From: Mesoflavibacter profundi
GTDB taxonomy: Bacteria; Bacteroidota; Bacteroidia; Flavobacteriales; Flavobacteriaceae
Assembly: GCF_014764305.1 (NCBI RefSeq)
Contig: NZ_CP061703.1
Location: 633,501-697,500, forward strand
Direction of reading: 5' to 3'
DNA: 64,000 nucleotides
The position numbers and the translations under genes are program-made. The stretch's first letter is position 1; the number at the start of each line of letters is the position of its first letter. Below are positions 42,719 through 52,395 of the stretch, piece after piece. The notes under the pieces were generated by a model. That model searched no databases. It worked only from the letters and a program-made list of their open reading frames with translations, and was not told where the DNA came from.

Positions 42719-43522
42719 TTACAATTCTCTTACCCAAATATTTTTAAAGCTTACACCACTTTTATCACCGTGATCTTGAAGCTTTATAGGACCTTTACCA
42801 TGTGGATTATTTTTTGGCCATCCTATATATTCTGTTGTTCCTTCTAATACATAATGATCTTGTACTAAAACACCATTATGTAATACTGTTATTGTTCCTG
42901 ATTGAGTTTTGTTACCTTCTGCATCAAATTTTGGTGCGTGATAAATGATATCGTAAGTATTCCATTCTCCTGTTGGAGATGATGCTTTTGCTAACGGAAT
43001 TGATTGCTTATAAATAGATGCTACTTGCCCATTTACATATGTATCGTTATCGTTATTATCTAACACTTGTACTTCATATCTATTTTGAAGAAATACACCG
43101 CTATTACTCTTACTTTGATTAGAACCTGTACTAACTGTAGAAGATTTCCACTCTATATGTAATTGTACGTCTCCAAAATTTTGTTTGGTTTGTATGTCTC
43201 CTGTTTTATCTTTTACAGTCATACTTCCATCTTTATTTAAATCCCACTTTACATTAGTAGAATCTACACTTGATATCCAATGGTCAAAGTTTGTACCGTC
43301 AAATAATACGATTGCGTCTGAAGGAATTCCTGTGTCTAAACTTACTGTTACTGTTTTAGGTTTAGGTTCCCAAATTTCGGTTTCCTCAGGTTTTGTTGGT
43401 TCTTTTTTTTGCGTTTCTGTAACAACTTCTACCTTTTCTTCATCTACAACTACCTCTTTTTTCTCTTGATTACAAGCAGAAACCAAAGTTGCTATAGTTA
43501 TGATTGTGATTATTTTTTTCAT
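42719..43522 (-). CDS. DUF1080 (3-keto-disaccharide hydrolase family) lipoprotein
   Basis: The lipoprotein signal MKKIITIITIATLVSAC puts the lipidated Cys at 17, followed by a Lys/Glu-rich linker to about residue 60. The DUF1080 domain follows, with IVLFDGTNFDHWIS, then HIEWKSS, SGVFLQNRYEVQVLD near 150 and GPIKLQDHGDKSGVSFKNIWVREL at the end. This concanavalin-like fold is now linked to hydrolysis of 3-keto-glycosides. It is last in the operon with two oxidoreductase/isomerase genes, so a role in periplasmic or surface glycoside breakdown fits. Confidence 0.87.
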   Translation of the reverse strand: MKKIITIITIATLVSACNQEKKEVVVDEEKVEVVTETQKKEPTKPEETEIWEPKPKTVTVSLDTGIPSDAIVLFDGTNFDHWISSVDSTNVKWDLNKDGSMTVKDKTGDIQTKQNFGDVQLHIEWKSSTVSTGSNQSKSNSGVFLQNRYEVQVLDNNDNDTYVNGQVASIYKQSIPLAKASSPTGEWNTYDIIYHAPKFDAEGNKTQSGTITVLHNGVLVQDHYVLEGTTEYIGWPKNNPHGKGPIKLQDHGDKSGVSFKNIWVREL

Positions 43523-43532
43523 TTTAATAATT

Positions 43533-44588
43533 TTAAATACCTAAAATATTTTTTAATTGTTGTTGGTCTGTTTTATTTCCGCCAGCAAAGTCATCAAACC
43601 TTTTGTTTGTAACTTCTATAATATGGTTTTTAATAAAATCTACTCCTTCTTTAGCGCCTTGTTCTGGACTTTTAATAACGCATTCCCATTCTAAAACTGC
43701 CCATACATCGCAACCATATTCGGTTAATTTAGAAAACACTTTTTTAAAGTCTACTTGTCCATCACCAGGAGATCTGTAACGTCCTGCACGATCTTTCCAA
43801 TCGTTATAACCACCAAACACTCCTTTTTTTCCTGTTGGATTAAACTCTGAATCTTTTACATGAAATGCTTTTATAAATTCATGATAATGATCAATATACT
43901 TTATATAATCTAATTGTTGTAAAACAAAATGAGATGGATCGTATAATATATTAACTGCTTTATGGTTTCCTGTAGCTTCAAGAAATCGCTCGAAAGTATC
44001 GCCATCATGAATATCTTCTACTGGATGCACTTCATAACAAACTGCTACATCATTATCTTGAAATGTGTTTAAAATTGGTTTCCATCGATCTGCTAATTCT
44101 TTAAAACCTAATTCTACCAAACCTTTTGGTTGTTGAGGCCAAGGATGCATTGCAGGCCAAAGTAAAGATCCAGAAAATGTAGCATGCGCCTTTAGCCCTA
44201 AATTAGAACTAGTTTTTGCTGCTTTGTGCATTTGATCTACTGCCCAAGCTGTACGCTCTTTGTACTTTCCTTTTAAATGATCTGGAGCAAATACATCAAA
44301 CATTATATCATGCGCAGGATGTACTGCCACTAACTGACCTTGAATATGCGTTGAAAGTTCAGTAATCTCTAGTCCGTAACTATTTATTTTACCTTTAAAC
44401 TCGTCGCAATAGGTTTTACTATCTGCAGCAATATCTAAATCTATTATTGATTTGTCTAAGGTTGGTATTTGTATTCCTTTATAACCTAAATCTGAAGCCC
44501 ATTTACATAATCCGTCTAAAGAATTAAACGGAGCTTTATCGTCCATGAATTGGGCTAAAAATATTGCTGGTCCTTTTATTGTTTTCAT
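43533..44588 (-). CDS. Sugar phosphate isomerase/epimerase family protein (xylose isomerase-like TIM barrel)
   Basis: The 351-residue protein has no signal peptide. TIM-barrel metal-site strands are visible: VCYEVHPVEDIHDG (Glu/His) near 180, NILYDPSHFVLQQLDYI near 216, IKAFHVKDSEF near 238 and VWAVLEWECVIKSPEQG near 300. Family members isomerise or epimerise sugars or keto-sugars; the substrate is not known. It is one base past the Gfo/Idh/MocA gene (TAATG overlap), so the two probably process the same compound. Confidence 0.85.
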   Translation of the reverse strand: MKTIKGPAIFLAQFMDDKAPFNSLDGLCKWASDLGYKGIQIPTLDKSIIDLDIAADSKTYCDEFKGKINSYGLEITELSTHIQGQLVAVHPAHDIMFDVFAPDHLKGKYKERTAWAVDQMHKAAKTSSNLGLKAHATFSGSLLWPAMHPWPQQPKGLVELGFKELADRWKPILNTFQDNDVAVCYEVHPVEDIHDGDTFERFLEATGNHKAVNILYDPSHFVLQQLDYIKYIDHYHEFIKAFHVKDSEFNPTGKKGVFGGYNDWKDRAGRYRSPGDGQVDFKKVFSKLTEYGCDVWAVLEWECVIKSPEQGAKEGVDFIKNHIIEVTNKRFDDFAGGNKTDQQQLKNILGI

Positions 44589-45733
44589 TAATCTAAATTT
44601 TCAATATTCACCCAAACATTTCCATTTTGATGAGATTCTACAGCTTTTTCGATAAAGTTCATTCCTCTTGTACCATCTATTATAGTTGGGAATTCACCAT
44701 GATTATATGGTTCTTTATTAATTGCTTTTGCTACACCTTTATAGATATTTCCCATAGAATCAAATATACCTTCAGGATGACCTGGCGGTAATTTTGTACC
44801 ATCTAAGGATAAATCTGAATTGTAAGAATGACCTGGTTTTAACACTCTAAGTGGTTTACCATCTTCCATCAGGTATAAATAATTTGGGTTTTCTTGCTCC
44901 CATTTTAAACCTGCTTTATCACCGTAAACTTTTACGATAAAACTATTTTCTTCTCCTGTTGCTATTTGACTGGTACATATAACACCTTTTACGTTATTAG
45001 AACAACGTAGTAAAACTGTCCCATCTATATCCATTTTGTTATCTTGGTATAGATAGTTTAAGTCTGCAAGAATAGATTCTATTTTTAATCCAGAAACATA
45101 TTCTAACATATCAAAAGCATGTGTACCAATATCTCCAACACAACAGCTTATTCCTGATTTTTCAGGGTTTAATCGCCAAGTTGCACTACGCTTTTCTTTA
45201 TCATGAATTATTGGATTAATCCATCCTTGATAATATTGCGCATCTATTTTTTGAATCTTTCCTAACTCGCCATTTAGAATCATTTCTCTCATTTGACGAA
45301 TCATTGGATAACCTGTATACGTGTAAGTTACTGCAAATACAGTTTTAGATTTTTTTAATGTTGCGTTTAATAATTTTGCTTCTTCGTATGTTGTTGTCAT
45401 TGGTTTTTCACAAATGACATTAAACCCATTTTCTAAGAGTTTATTAGCCATAGGAAAATGCAAAAAATTAGGTGTTAAAATAGATACAACTTGCATTCTT
45501 TGTGATTCAGGAAGTTTTAATTCTTCCTCAACAAGCGTATCAAAATCTTTATAAATTCTATCTGTTGGCAATCCTATTTGTTTGGCAAAGCCAATATTAT
45601 CTTCCCAATTAGGGTTAAATACGCCACCAACAATTTGATATTTATCGTACATTGCTGAAGCAACGCGATGTAAAACACCTATTAAAGAGTCGCCTCCACC
45701 ACCAAGAATTCCTAATCTAATTTTATTACTCAT
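44588..45733 (-). CDS. Gfo/Idh/MocA family oxidoreductase
   Basis: The cytoplasmic NAD(P) dehydrogenase of 381 residues has LGILGGGGDSLIGVLHRVA at the N-terminus (Rossmann fold) and VICEKPMTTTYEEAKLL near 105-120 with the EKP lysine motif. CVGDIGTHAFDMLEYVSG near 195 holds the catalytic Asp/His. Family enzymes act on sugars, inositols and their keto forms. Its neighbours (isomerase, transporter, DUF1080) suggest oxidation or reduction of a keto-sugar released from a glycoside. Confidence 0.88.
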   Translation of the reverse strand: MSNKIRLGILGGGGDSLIGVLHRVASAMYDKYQIVGGVFNPNWEDNIGFAKQIGLPTDRIYKDFDTLVEEELKLPESQRMQVVSILTPNFLHFPMANKLLENGFNVICEKPMTTTYEEAKLLNATLKKSKTVFAVTYTYTGYPMIRQMREMILNGELGKIQKIDAQYYQGWINPIIHDKEKRSATWRLNPEKSGISCCVGDIGTHAFDMLEYVSGLKIESILADLNYLYQDNKMDIDGTVLLRCSNNVKGVICTSQIATGEENSFIVKVYGDKAGLKWEQENPNYLYLMEDGKPLRVLKPGHSYNSDLSLDGTKLPPGHPEGIFDSMGNIYKGVAKAINKEPYNHGEFPTIIDGTRGMNFIEKAVESHQNGNVWVNIENLD

Positions 45734-45740
45734 TTATATA

Positions 45741-46970
45741 TTATTCTGAATATTCTACTTTTTCATTTTTAAATAAAATTGCAAAAAGGATAAATACACC
45801 TAATGCAAATAACGCCGGAAATTCCCAAATTTCTAACCAACTGTGATTTCCTTCTGCAAGTACATTTTTATCTACTACTTGTCCTGCAACCCAAAAACCA
45901 ACTAACATTCCAACACCGTAAGTTGCTAGAGTTATTAAACCTTGTGCTGCACTTTTTGCTTTATCTCCAGCTTTAGAATCTGTATAGATCTGACCAGATA
46001 CAAAAAAGAAATCGTAACAAATACCGTGTAACGCAATACCAATAACTAGCATAAAGAATAAATCTCCAGCATCACCAAAAGCGAATAAAGTATAACGTAT
46101 TGCCCAAGCTAGCATTCCAAATAAAATTGTCTTTTTAAAACCATATTTTTTAAAGAAAAATGGTAATAACAACATAAATGCTACTTCCGAAACTTGTCCT
46201 AAAGATGCCCAAGCTGTTGAATTTTCAACTTTATATTCTGTTAAAAAAGGACTGATATTTTGATAGTAAAATGCTAGTGGTATACATATCAAAACAGATG
46301 CTATAAAAAATACTAAGAAGTTTTTATCTTTTAATAGTTTTAATGCGTCTAAGCCTAAAATATCACTGATAGTAACTTTTTCGTCTTTAGAGATTTTTGG
46401 TGGTGTTTTAGGTAAAAAGAAACTAAAAACACCTAAGATTACAGATGCTATTGCCACCATTGTAAAGGTGTTTGACAACATACCGTTACCTATGTTTTCT
46501 ATAGAATCCCATTTAAAAACAAAACTTATAACTAATCCAGCTATAATCCAACCTATTGTTCCCCAAACTCGTATTTTAGGAAATTGGGCTGCAGGATCGT
46601 TCATTTGATTAAATGATACTGAATTTACTAATGCAAGTGTTGGCATATACGCGATCATATATCCTAAGACGTAAGGATAAAATGTAGAAAACTCTGTAGA
46701 TTGAGACATTTGATACATTAAAAATGCACCTATTAAATGTAAAACACCAAGTATTTTTTCTGCATTAAAAAAACGATCGGCAATCAACCCTATTATGAAA
46801 GGAGCAATAATTGCGCCCCAAGATTGAGTTGAAAACGCCATACCGGATTCTGCACCAGTTGCTCCTAAATTATTACTTAAAAAAGATCCAAGTGTAACAA
46901 ACCATCCGCCCCAAATAAAAAACTCTAGGAACATCATAAAAGACAGTTGTGCTTTTGTAATTGATTTCAT
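45741..46970 (-). CDS. MFS transporter, nucleoside/sugar:proton symporter type
   Basis: The 409-residue membrane protein has about 12 hydrophobic segments, starting KAQLSFMMFLEFFIWGGWFVTLGSFL. That start and SFNQMNDPAAQFPKIRVWGTIGWIIAGL near 120-147 are typical of the NupG-like nucleoside:H+ symporter family. Relatives in Bacteroidota sugar loci are often annotated as nucleoside permease yet sit with isomerases and dehydrogenases, so a sugar or keto-sugar substrate is likely here. It lies between an isomerase lipoprotein and the dehydrogenase. Confidence 0.85.
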   Translation of the reverse strand: MKSITKAQLSFMMFLEFFIWGGWFVTLGSFLSNNLGATGAESGMAFSTQSWGAIIAPFIIGLIADRFFNAEKILGVLHLIGAFLMYQMSQSTEFSTFYPYVLGYMIAYMPTLALVNSVSFNQMNDPAAQFPKIRVWGTIGWIIAGLVISFVFKWDSIENIGNGMLSNTFTMVAIASVILGVFSFFLPKTPPKISKDEKVTISDILGLDALKLLKDKNFLVFFIASVLICIPLAFYYQNISPFLTEYKVENSTAWASLGQVSEVAFMLLLPFFFKKYGFKKTILFGMLAWAIRYTLFAFGDAGDLFFMLVIGIALHGICYDFFFVSGQIYTDSKAGDKAKSAAQGLITLATYGVGMLVGFWVAGQVVDKNVLAEGNHSWLEIWEFPALFALGVFILFAILFKNEKVEYSE

Positions 46971-46992
46971 TTAATATCTGTTATTAGTTAGT

Positions 46993-47973
46993 TTATTTTA
47001 CAGTCTTTGCAGATTTAAGTAAAAGATCTCTAATGGCAATTATTCCTTCTTTTTCACTTAAACGATTACCTTCATATTCTACACCTATATATCCTGTGTA
47101 ACCAGAATCTTTTACTAACTTAATAATTCTTGGAAAATCTAAAGTTGTTTCGTTTCCATTTTCATCAAAATCGTAAGCCTTAGCACTTACAGCTTTAGCT
47201 TCGGTTAACATGGTTTCAATTCCTTCATATTTATCTTTATACTCTTCTAAACATTCTCCCCAAATTGCTCCATCTTTACGCTTAACACACCAATTTCCAA
47301 AATCTGGTAATGTACCGCAATTCTCCATGTCTACTTGCTTTATAGCATCCATTAAAACCGGTACATCTGAAGATAACCAACCATGATTTTCACATAATAC
47401 ATTTATGTTTTTTGTTGCTGCGTAAGTTGATAATTTTTTTAATCCATCTACTACCGAAGGAACCCAAAGCTCTGGATCGTTAGTACCAAACGTATTAACT
47501 CTAATAGAATGACAGCCTAATTTTTGAGCTGCATCTACCCATTTTTTATGGTTTTCTACAGCTTTATCTCTAACAGCTTCGTCTGGATCTGCTAAATCAC
47601 CTTCACCATCTATCATTATAATAAGGTTTTTCATACCATGAGTATCACTTAGCGTTTTAAGTGTATCTATAACTTTATCAAAACCTAAAGAATCTATTTG
47701 CTTTGCATATATGTGATTTACATATTCTAAGCCTTCAAAACCATTGTTTTTAGCTATTTCAGCAAACTTAAATGGACTTACGCCATCGTCGTTAAATGTT
47801 CTATGTAAAGACCATTGCGCTAGAGATAGTTTAAAAAATGGATCTTCGGTTTTTGTTTCAGTAATTGGTTGATCTACTTGTTCTTTTTTATCTTCTTTAC
47901 AAGACACTAGTACTACTAATGAAAAAAGGCAAGAAGCAAGTATTAATCGGCTAAATAAAGACGTTAATTTCAT
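46993..47973 (-). CDS. Sugar phosphate isomerase/epimerase family lipoprotein
   Basis: The 326-residue protein has a signal ending LVVLVSC (lipid Cys near 25), then a short acidic linker and a xylose-isomerase-like TIM barrel. SLAQWSLHR, GLEYVNHIY, VLCENHGWLSS near 196 and TLPDFGNWC near 222 mark the barrel strands with metal ligands, and GYIGVEYEGNRL closes it. An exported isomerase suggests keto-sugar processing in the periplasm. It is the first gene of this minus-strand operon. Confidence 0.87.
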   Translation of the reverse strand: MKLTSLFSRLILASCLFSLVVLVSCKEDKKEQVDQPITETKTEDPFFKLSLAQWSLHRTFNDDGVSPFKFAEIAKNNGFEGLEYVNHIYAKQIDSLGFDKVIDTLKTLSDTHGMKNLIIMIDGEGDLADPDEAVRDKAVENHKKWVDAAQKLGCHSIRVNTFGTNDPELWVPSVVDGLKKLSTYAATKNINVLCENHGWLSSDVPVLMDAIKQVDMENCGTLPDFGNWCVKRKDGAIWGECLEEYKDKYEGIETMLTEAKAVSAKAYDFDENGNETTLDFPRIIKLVKDSGYTGYIGVEYEGNRLSEKEGIIAIRDLLLKSAKTVK

Positions 47974-48087
47974 TGTTATTATTGTTTATTAGTTAGTTTT
48001 TTCAATTTGAAATTTATAAAATCATAACCTTAAATTTGTTTACATTTAACCAGTGAAAGAATTTAAACAAATCTTAAGGTTTCTTTT

Positions 48088-49107
48088 TTAGTTTGCAACC
48101 AAATGTTTTAATCTATATTCTAATGGCGTACATTTTTCATGCTTTTTAAATACTGTAGAAAAATATTGACTTGTAGAAAAACCACATGCAAACGCTACTT
48201 CAGAGACACTCATTTGTTCGTTATTAATCAATATATCCTTAGAAAGTTTTAAACGCTGCATCATCAAATAACGCATTGGTGTTAAATTAGTTATCTGCTT
48301 ACAATGATGTGTAAATCTTGTCAATCCAACACCTGCAGATTGAGCCATTTTCTCGATAGTCCAAGCTTCGGTTAAATTATTATCTAATTCTTTTAAAAAC
48401 AATTGCACACTTCTAGAACTATCAGTTAATTGTTCATTTAATTCTACTTCATCTTCAACTAATAGATCTAATATCAAAATCAATAAGTAATTTACTAGTA
48501 ACCTAATTCTAGAAGCATTACTTCCATTTTCATCTGCATCTACAGCCTTACCTAATCTTTGAAAACAATCCCTAATACGCTTGTCGGTTTTCCAAACAAC
48601 CTTTTCATTTTGTCTTAATATTAAGGTTAACTTTTCTAGGTCAGAAGGTGATAGCATGATCCAATCTGGCCACTTCCAGTTTTGATGTGGTCGTCTTACA
48701 TCCAAATCAATAATCACCCAATAAAATTTACCAACACCAACTTCTGGATCGCCTACTTTATGCGCTTCCCATGGTCTTGTTATTGTCATGTAATTGGGTT
48801 GTAATTCCAATTGATTATTACCTTGCGCATAAGGCATTGTACCAGATTCTAAAAAATGTATTTCTAATCCTTCATTTCTATGCCAATCTAATCCCCAATC
48901 TTGAGTTTCGTTTGCATCCCAATACCCTACACTATTTAACCCTAAAGTATCATCTGTTAATCTATCACCAGGATAGGTATAACGTGCTAGCGCTTTAAAC
49001 TTTAATTTTTTTCTATTTACTGCGTCAATAAGAGGCAAACAGGTATCTGCATGATAGACAATTCCATCTGCTTCAAAAGGCGTTATGTTTTGTATATTTA
49101 TCTTCAC
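48088..49107 (-). CDS. AraC family transcriptional regulator
   Basis: The protein has an N-terminal cupin-like sensor (LEIHFLESGTMPY, then ITRPWEAHKVGDP), a middle helical part and a C-terminal pair of helix-turn-helix motifs (TIEKMAQSAGVGLTRFTHHCKQITNLTPMRYL split over the first, SVSEVAFACGFSTSQYFSTVFKKHEKCTPLEYR in the second). It probably senses a sugar and controls the flanking operons. No ATG is available at the 5' end: GTG 49107 gives a natural MKINIQN start, while TTG 49137 would add ten residues. It is divergent from the GMC operon. Confidence 0.88.
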   Translation of the reverse strand: MKINIQNITPFEADGIVYHADTCLPLIDAVNRKKLKFKALARYTYPGDRLTDDTLGLNSVGYWDANETQDWGLDWHRNEGLEIHFLESGTMPYAQGNNQLELQPNYMTITRPWEAHKVGDPEVGVGKFYWVIIDLDVRRPHQNWKWPDWIMLSPSDLEKLTLILRQNEKVVWKTDKRIRDCFQRLGKAVDADENGSNASRIRLLVNYLLILILDLLVEDEVELNEQLTDSSRSVQLFLKELDNNLTEAWTIEKMAQSAGVGLTRFTHHCKQITNLTPMRYLMMQRLKLSKDILINNEQMSVSEVAFACGFSTSQYFSTVFKKHEKCTPLEYRLKHLVAN

Positions 49108-49153
49108 TGAAAAATTTTGAACAACTTTAACACGCAAATTAATTAATTTGGCG

Positions 49154-49181
49154 ATAAATGTGTAATTTTAGGTACATTTAT
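49154..49181. promoter_or_regulatory. Dyad operator between araC-type gene and GMC operon
   Basis: ATAAATGT (49154-49161) and ACATTTAT (49174-49181) form a perfect 8-bp inverted repeat with 12 bp between the arms. It is centred in the divergent intergenic region, and TACATTTA overlaps it as a possible -7 element for the GMC gene. It is a natural candidate site for the AraC regulator. Confidence 0.5.
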
Positions 49182-49221
49182 TTATCAAAAACGCAAAATA
49201 ACTAACATAACTTTATCAATA

Positions 49222-50946
49222 ATGAATATAAACAACTTAAATCCTATTGAAGGCGAATATGACGCAATCGTTGTAGGAACCGGAATTTCTGGTGGTTGGG
49301 CAGCAAAAGAACTTTGCGAAAACGGTTTAAAAACCTTAGTACTAGAACGAGGTAGAATGGTTAAACACGTAGAAGACTATCCAACTGCAAATTTAGATCC
49401 TTGGGATATGCCTAATGGTGGCGTTCCTACTAGAGAAATCATAGAACGCAAGCCAAAGCAACATCGTACAGGATATGTAACCAATCAAGATACAGAACAT
49501 TTTTTTGTAGACGATGTAAAACATCCTTATAACGAAGACAGACGTTTTGATTGGATTAGAGGTTACCATGTTGGAGGTAGATCTATAATGTGGGGAAGGC
49601 AAAGCTACAGATTAAGTGATATAGACTTTGAAGCCAACAAAAAAGAAGGTATTGCTGTTGATTGGCCTGTAAGATACAAAGACATTGCACCTTGGTATGA
49701 TAAAGTTGAAGAGTTTATTGGTGTTTCTGGAGAAAATTTAGGACTTAAACAATTACCTGATCAAAAACTTCTAAAACCAATGAATTTAAATTGTGTTGAA
49801 GAAGAATTAAAATCTAAAATTGCTGAAAACTTTGACGATGGTAGATTATTAACCATTGGTCGTGCTGCACATATAACAGAAGGATCAAAACCTGGATTAG
49901 GAAGAAGTACTTGTCAATACCGTAATAGATGCGCAAGAGGTTGTCCTTTTGGCGCATACTTTAGTAGTGTCTCTTCTACTTTACCAACAGCAGAAGCGAC
50001 AGGAAACATGACCTTAAGACCAAATTCTATAGTTCATGAAGTGATTTACGACGATACAACAAAACAAGCTACTGGTGTAAAAGTAATAGATGCTGAAACT
50101 AAAGAAACTCATGTTTTTAAAGCTAAAGTAATATTCTTATGTGCATCTGCAATAGCATCTGCTTCAATATTGTTACAATCTAAATCAGACAGATTCCCTA
50201 ACGGTTTAGGTAATGATAGCGGAGAATTAGGACACAATATCATGGATCACCATTTTCATGTTGGCGCAATGGGTAAAGCTGTTGGATTTGACGACAAAAT
50301 AAATAAAGGTAGAAGAGCAAATGGACTTTATATCCCTAGATTTAGAAACGTTGGAGGCAATACAGAAATGAAAGATTTCAAACGTGGTTACGGTTATCAA
50401 GGTGGAGCAACACGCTCAAACATGTCTGAAACTGTAGCAGAACTTAAATACGGTCCTAAACTTAAAGAAGCTATTTTAAAACCAGGTGAATGGAATATTA
50501 ACCTTTTAGGTTTTGGAGAAACTCTACCAGACCATAGCAACCGTATGTATTTAAACTACGATAAACTAGACGAATGGGGATTACCTACAATTACATTTGA
50601 TGCAGACTTTGGCGAAAATGAACTGGCAATGCGTAAAGACATGAAAGAACAAGCTGTTAAAATGCTTGAATCTGCTGGATTTAAAGACGTAGTTGGATAC
50701 GATAACGCTGGCGGAAGAGCTATGGGATTAGGTATACACGAAATGGGTACAGCACGTATGGGTAGAGATCCTAAAACTTCTGTACTTAACGAGTACAATC
50801 AAATTCATGCATGTAAAAATGTTTATGTAACAGATGGATCTTTCATGACATCTGCTGGTTGCCAAAACCCATCGTTAACTTACATGGCTTTTACAGCAAG
50901 AGCTGCAAACCATGCTGCAGAACAATTAAAGAAAAATAACGCTTAA
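49222..50946 (+). CDS. GMC family oxidoreductase, probable glycoside/sugar 3-dehydrogenase large subunit
   Basis: This FAD enzyme of 574 residues has the dinucleotide motif VVGTGISGGWAAKEL at 16-30 and the GMC signature GGRSIMWGRQSYR near 118-130. A Cys-rich CQYRNRCARGCPFG lies near 233-246, and the C-terminal HEMGTARMG and GCQNPSLTYMAFTAR carry the catalytic His/Asn region. The pairing with a gluconate 2-dehydrogenase subunit 3-like protein 10 bp downstream is the arrangement of FAD-dependent sugar dehydrogenases, including glucoside 3-dehydrogenases. No signal peptide is seen; export could occur with the partner's signal. Confidence 0.88.
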   Translation: MNINNLNPIEGEYDAIVVGTGISGGWAAKELCENGLKTLVLERGRMVKHVEDYPTANLDPWDMPNGGVPTREIIERKPKQHRTGYVTNQDTEHFFVDDVKHPYNEDRRFDWIRGYHVGGRSIMWGRQSYRLSDIDFEANKKEGIAVDWPVRYKDIAPWYDKVEEFIGVSGENLGLKQLPDQKLLKPMNLNCVEEELKSKIAENFDDGRLLTIGRAAHITEGSKPGLGRSTCQYRNRCARGCPFGAYFSSVSSTLPTAEATGNMTLRPNSIVHEVIYDDTTKQATGVKVIDAETKETHVFKAKVIFLCASAIASASILLQSKSDRFPNGLGNDSGELGHNIMDHHFHVGAMGKAVGFDDKINKGRRANGLYIPRFRNVGGNTEMKDFKRGYGYQGGATRSNMSETVAELKYGPKLKEAILKPGEWNINLLGFGETLPDHSNRMYLNYDKLDEWGLPTITFDADFGENELAMRKDMKEQAVKMLESAGFKDVVGYDNAGGRAMGLGIHEMGTARMGRDPKTSVLNEYNQIHACKNVYVTDGSFMTSAGCQNPSLTYMAFTARAANHAAEQLKKNNA

Positions 50947-50956
50947 AATTTTTATC

Positions 50957-51556
50957 ATGAAAAGAAGAGAAGCATTAAAAAATATTGGTCTAGCAACAGG
51001 ATTCTTTGTAGCAACACCAACAATTGTTAGTATCCTACAAAGCTGCACTAGCGATGTAAAAACTTGGACACCAGAATTTTTAACAATAGACCAAGGTGTT
51101 GTATTAACTAAATTAGTAGATGTTATATTACCTAAGACTGATAATTTACCGTCTGCTACAGAGTTAAACGTACCTCAATTTATTGACAAATACATTAATG
51201 AAGTTTTTGATGACGAAAGTCAAGCCAATGCAAAAACTGCTTTTAGTAAAATAGAATCACTTTTAAAACCAAATGCAGAAACTGCTGTTAACGATTTAAA
51301 AGATGAAGATTTTAAAGCACTATTAGATAAACACATGTTATTAGAAGACGAAGTTGATCCGGACAGAGAAGCAGATCCAGAATCTACAACACCTACAACT
51401 TCAGAATTTTTAAATAACCTTAAATGGATGGCAATTAACGGTTACGTTACAACAGAAAAAATTGGAGAAAACGTAAATGTTTACGATCCAGTTCCATCAC
51501 AATATTTTTGTGGAGATTTACAAGAGTTAACAGGAGGAAAATCATATTCGCTGTAA
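50957..51556 (+). CDS. Gluconate 2-dehydrogenase subunit 3-like protein
   Basis: The 199-residue small subunit begins MKRREALKNIGLATGFFVAT, a Tat-like RR signal, with a Cys near 30 (LQSC) that could be lipidated. The mature part has VLTKLVDVILPKTDNLPSATELNVPQFIDKYI, the recognisable subunit 3 segment, then an acidic linker. Such subunits escort and export the GMC catalytic subunit. It is 10 bp from the GMC gene and 3 bp from the DUF1080 gene. Confidence 0.87.
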   Translation: MKRREALKNIGLATGFFVATPTIVSILQSCTSDVKTWTPEFLTIDQGVVLTKLVDVILPKTDNLPSATELNVPQFIDKYINEVFDDESQANAKTAFSKIESLLKPNAETAVNDLKDEDFKALLDKHMLLEDEVDPDREADPESTTPTTSEFLNNLKWMAINGYVTTEKIGENVNVYDPVPSQYFCGDLQELTGGKSYSL

Positions 51557-51559
51557 AGC

Positions 51560-52375
51560 ATGAAATTCCTTTATAATATAAGCGCTTTTATCATTTTTAT
51601 TGTTTTATTCAATTGCAAAGACGCAGATAAAACAAACACTAAAATTGATAAAAGCGTTTCTTCTTCAAAAAAAGAATGGAAATCGTTATTTAACGGTTAT
51701 AATCTAGACGGATGGACACCAAAAATAAACGGTTTTTTACTTGGTGATAATTACAATAACACCTTTAGAGCAGAAGACAGTGTAATAAAAGTAAGCTACG
51801 ATCAATACGATAACTTTACAGATCAATTTGGACATTTGTTTTACAAAACTCCATATTCCTACTACAAACTAAGACTTCAATACAGGTTTAAGGGTCAACA
51901 AGCTAAAGGTGGACAATCTTGGGCTACGAAAAATAGCGGAATCATGATACACTGTCAAGCTCCAGAGACTATGTTAAAACAACAAGGTTTCCCTATTTCT
52001 TTAGAAGTGCAATTATTAGGCGGAGTAACAGAAGGTGAAAACCGACCTTCAGGAAACCTTTGTACGCCAGGTACTCATGTTGTAATGAATGACCAATTAA
52101 TTACAGAACATTGCATACCTGCAAATTGCAAAACCTATTATGATGAACAATGGATCACTGCAGAAGTTGAAGTAAACAGAGATTCTATAACTCATTACAT
52201 AGATGGCGTTAATGTAATAAGCTACAAAAACCCAACAATTGGAGGCGAATATTTAGACACTACTTCTAAAGAAATTCAGGATAAATCAGGACAACCCTTA
52301 ACCAAAGGATACATTTCATTACAAAGCGAAAGTCATCCAATAGAGTTCAAAAACATAGAAATTTTAGAACTATAA
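51560..52375 (+). CDS. DUF1080 lipoprotein, second copy
   Basis: The 271-residue protein has a signal ending IVLFNC (lipid Cys about 19). The DUF1080 domain starts WKSLFNGYNLDGWTPKI, contains SGIMIHCQAPETM near 133 and SLEVQLLGG near 153, and ends with GYISLQSESHPIEFKNIEILEL. It differs clearly from the copy at 42719-43522, so the two may cut different 3-keto-glycosides or linkages. It is in the GMC operon, which supports hydrolysis of the oxidised product. Confidence 0.88.
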   Translation: MKFLYNISAFIIFIVLFNCKDADKTNTKIDKSVSSSKKEWKSLFNGYNLDGWTPKINGFLLGDNYNNTFRAEDSVIKVSYDQYDNFTDQFGHLFYKTPYSYYKLRLQYRFKGQQAKGGQSWATKNSGIMIHCQAPETMLKQQGFPISLEVQLLGGVTEGENRPSGNLCTPGTHVVMNDQLITEHCIPANCKTYYDEQWITAEVEVNRDSITHYIDGVNVISYKNPTIGGEYLDTTSKEIQDKSGQPLTKGYISLQSESHPIEFKNIEILEL

Positions 52376-52395
52376 CATCTAAAAGTCAATTAAAA

